Shown: positions 15,357 through 16,501 of the stretch, piece by piece
Position numbering within the stretch: position 1 is the first letter of the stretch
How the letters are laid out: every line of letters begins with the position of its first letter
Origin: CAYRPO01 sp964426305
GTDB lineage: Bacteria > Patescibacteriota > Saccharimonadia > Saccharimonadales > CAIOMD01
Length of the DNA: 16,501 nucleotides
NCBI GenBank assembly: GCA_964426305.1
Contig: CAYRPO010000021.1
Span: 1-16,501 of the forward strand
Reading direction: 5' to 3'
The notes under the pieces: model-generated
The model's input: the letters and a program-made list of their open reading frames with translations, nothing else
Database searches by the model: none
What the model was told of the DNA's origin: nothing
Made by a program: the position numbers and the translations under genes

Positions 15357-15975
15357 CCTGAACCTTTCGCAACGAGGCTATAACCTGATCATACTGACGT
15401 AACGCGCTTAGAGCATCGTCTTGCTGTGCGGCAATTTCCGAGGCTTGCTCACGGGCATAGTCGTCACGCAATTTCGTATACGCCTCCAACGCAACAGTAT
15501 AGACTTCTGCACGAGCCGCCAGTGAGGCCTTTTGTCCCAGTAATACTGCTGAGCCTGGGCCGGATGGATGGATGAGTGCGAGTTCTTTGCTGACGCCACT
15601 CTTGTCTTCAAGTATCATATAGGCGGTTGCGCGCGCCATACGAGTATCGCCGGACGGATCGGCAATCTTGCCCGATTCTGTGAGAAATTGCTGAGCCTGC
15701 TCTTTGGTAAACAATTGCACGTCACTATAGGTAACGCGTGCTGCTGCTTGTACCGAAGCCGAATTTTCTTTTTTAGTGTCAGTAAACAGCACCATAGCTA
15801 CCCCAACCAAACACACCGTGACTATGATTACTGCGGTAAGTAAAAAGACTTTGCCCCGTACGGTTCGTGGCGCAGCGCCAACAACGGCACTATGCTGCTC
15901 TGAGCCTTTCAGGCCTACACTATCTTGCTTTGTATTCGTGTTGGATTTTTTCTTGAATTTCATACATACACCCAT
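15346..15975 (-). CDS. Single-pass membrane protein with helical tail, function unknown
   Basis: I do not recognise this protein. At 209 aa it has a basic, polar cytoplasmic N-terminus (1-40), one membrane helix at about 43-65 (VFLLTAVIIVTVCLVGVAMVLF) and an outside domain. The outer domain is almost all helix, with Ala-rich repeats (AQQFLTESGK, ATAYMILEDK, ALEAYTKLRDDYA, ALSALRQYDQVIASL) that look like two or three TPR-type hairpins. Two starts are possible: ATG at 15975 without a ribosome site, or ATG at 15963 (MKFKKKSN) with GGGTG upstream. The stop overlaps the start of the 847-aa secreted protein, so the two are probably made together and may interact, for example as membrane anchor or export partner. 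That link is inferred. Confidence 0.7.
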   Translation of the reverse strand: MGVCMKFKKKSNTNTKQDSVGLKGSEQHSAVVGAAPRTVRGKVFLLTAVIIVTVCLVGVAMVLFTDTKKENSASVQAAARVTYSDVQLFTKEQAQQFLTESGKIADPSGDTRMARATAYMILEDKSGVSKELALIHPSGPGSAVLLGQKASLAARAEVYTVALEAYTKLRDDYAREQASEIAAQQDDALSALRQYDQVIASLRKVQDAQ

Positions 15976-16148
15976 GTCACGGCATTACGCTTAAGCACTA
16001 GTGTATTAGAAAACCACGAACATTGCTACGCCAATTACGTAAAAACTATGTTCGTGCCATCGACAGTTCCCTGACAGAAGATATCTGAATATGTGTGTGC
16101 TTGGTGTTTCACTAAATACGCACATACCCACAAAAATATGTTTTTCGC
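15976..16148. other. Intergenic region upstream of the pilus cluster
   Basis: No gene is supported here. It contains TAGTGCTTAAGC (minus strand, 16000-15989), the same motif as near other pilus genes, thirteen bases before the ATG at 15975. It also has a perfect inverted repeat at 16015-16056 and an A/T dyad AAAAATATGTTTTT at 16132-16145. Composition is like the pilus cluster, so the junction with the G+C-rich block should lie between about 16100 and 16149. Confidence 0.5.
16015..16056. repeat. 9-bp inverted repeat upstream of the pilus cluster
   Basis: CACGAACAT (16015-16023) and ATGTTCGTG (16048-16056) are a perfect inverted repeat separated by 24 bases. It lies about 40 bp upstream of the first gene of the cluster. 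It could be a paired operator site for a dimeric regulator or a weak stem-loop; neither is established. Confidence 0.4.
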
Positions 16149-16199
16149 CAAGTGGTGTTGATCAAGTCGCTCCGAAGAGGACTCGATCAACACCACTTG
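16149..16199 (-). terminator. Long hairpin just after the G+C-rich gene, probable terminator
   Basis: CAAGTGGTGTTGATCAAGTC (16149-16168) and GACTCGATCAACACCACTTG (16180-16199) are 20-bp inverted arms with a single mismatch. The eleven-base middle can pair further (CTC/GAG around CGAA). At the mismatch (16164/16184), minus-strand RNA has a G-U wobble while plus-strand RNA has A-C, so the stem is complete only as a minus transcript. It begins five bases after the TGA of the G+C-rich gene and has no T-run, as is usual for actinobacterial terminators. Confidence 0.65.
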
Positions 16200-16204
16200 A
16201 CAGT

Positions 16205-16501
16205 TCAGTGGCTCAGCCAGACCGCGCGCGACCGCGCGATCACCCGGCCCTTGCTGTTGTACACCGCCGCCCGCCACTTGCCGCGCGGCCGGTCGATCTT
16301 GACCGTGTCGGCCTTGCCGTGTGTGTAGTACCGATGCCAGTGGGTGTGCCACCGGCCGTGCGTGTAGTGCTGTGCCTTCACCACGTAGGAGCCCCGCTTG
16401 TTGGGGTTCACATTGACGATGAAGGCATCACCGTGGCCGACCATCCTCGCCGTGGCCTTCACCTTGCGGTGAGGCTTGGGCTTCGGCTTCGGGGTCGGCG
16501 T
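16205..16501 (-). CDS. 3' end of a G+C-rich secreted-type protein, partial, actinobacterial style
   Basis: The last 98 codons of a gene running in from beyond the window edge. It starts with a Pro-Lys linker (TPTPKPKPKPHRK), then a small, probably all-beta domain rich in His, Arg and aromatic residues (YVVKAQHYTHGRWHTHWHRY, KWRAAVYNSKGRVIARSRAV) and ends TGA. From memory this resembles C-terminal beta domains of exported enzymes of high-GC actinobacteria; I cannot name the family. By hand count about 200 of 300 bases from 16201 to 16500 are G or C, and only about seven codons of 98 end in A or T. The pilus genes are nothing like this. It is therefore foreign to the rest of the window, whether by assembly error, contamination or transfer. 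The GTG at 16462 is an internal codon, not a convincing start. Confidence 0.7.
   Translation of the reverse strand, partial: TPTPKPKPKPHRKVKATARMVGHGDAFIVNVNPNKRGSYVVKAQHYTHGRWHTHWHRYYTHGKADTVKIDRPRGKWRAAVYNSKGRVIARSRAVWLSH

Noticed and set aside
16132..16145. AAAAATATGTTTTT as a terminator
   Set aside because: The dyad is only A-T pairs of five bases, too weak to act as an intrinsic terminator by itself.
16035..16352. 105-aa open frame on the minus strand crossing the composition junction
   Set aside because: It is out of frame with the G+C-rich gene, whose third positions are almost all G or C in the other frame, and it runs through the hairpin into unrelated intergenic DNA.
1..16501. CRISPR arrays, tRNA or rRNA genes, insertion sequences
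   Set aside because: No regularly spaced repeats, transposase motifs or recognisable RNA gene sequences were seen on either strand.
1..16501. Recoded TGA (as in Gracilibacteria and Absconditabacteria)
   Set aside because: Several genes end at TGA exactly at ATGA overlaps (pilN/pilO, PilW-like/PilX-like), and no conserved domain is interrupted by an in-frame TGA.

Overview
This window is almost entirely one type IV pilus (T4P) gene cluster, read leftward on the minus strand from about 15.98 kb to 1.1 kb. It is flanked on the left by a tyrosine recombinase gene on the plus strand and on the right by a short block of very different, G+C-rich sequence. Moderate base composition, TGA used as a stop, tightly packed ATGA-type overlaps, a prepilin beginning with an acidic residue (GETIVE), and a pilus set without secretin or PilQ/PilP genes all suggest a single-membrane bacterium. 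The best guess is Candidatus Saccharibacteria (TM7) or a related Patescibacteria/CPR lineage. This rests on family resemblance, not on a search.

Layout from the right (transcription order). 16205-16501 is the 3' end of a G+C-rich gene with almost only G or C at third codon positions, in the style of a high-GC actinobacterium. It is followed directly by a long hairpin at 16149-16199. Next come a 209-aa single-pass membrane protein and an 847-aa secreted protein of unknown function, overlapping each other. After these come pilM, pilN and pilO, an 81-aa single-pass membrane protein, pilB, pilT and pilC. The probable major pilin gene follows with its own candidate promoter and a clear intrinsic terminator, then pilD (prepilin peptidase). 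Last is a four-gene minor-pilin set (FimT/GspH-like, PilV/GspI-like, PilW/GspJ-like, PilX/GspK-like) behind a candidate extended -10 promoter. At 119-1045 a XerC/D-type recombinase converges on the pilus cluster.

How it works together. PilM/N/O would form the cytoplasmic and membrane alignment complex and PilC the platform. PilB would drive extension and PilT retraction. PilD would process the major pilin and the minor pilins, and the minor pilins probably form a priming or tip complex analogous to GspH-I-J-K. The 847-aa exported, cysteine-rich protein with a DxDxNxxxD loop is the best candidate for a pilus-tip or surface adhesin. In an epibiotic lineage it could contact the host cell, but that is inference.

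The points most worth a second look are the 847-aa protein and its membrane partner, the 81-aa protein between pilO and pilB, a repeated motif (TAGTGNTTANGC) at four pilus-gene boundaries, probable leaderless starts, and the abrupt compositional junction near 16.1 kb. That junction may be an assembly chimera, contamination, or transfer from an actinobacterial host.
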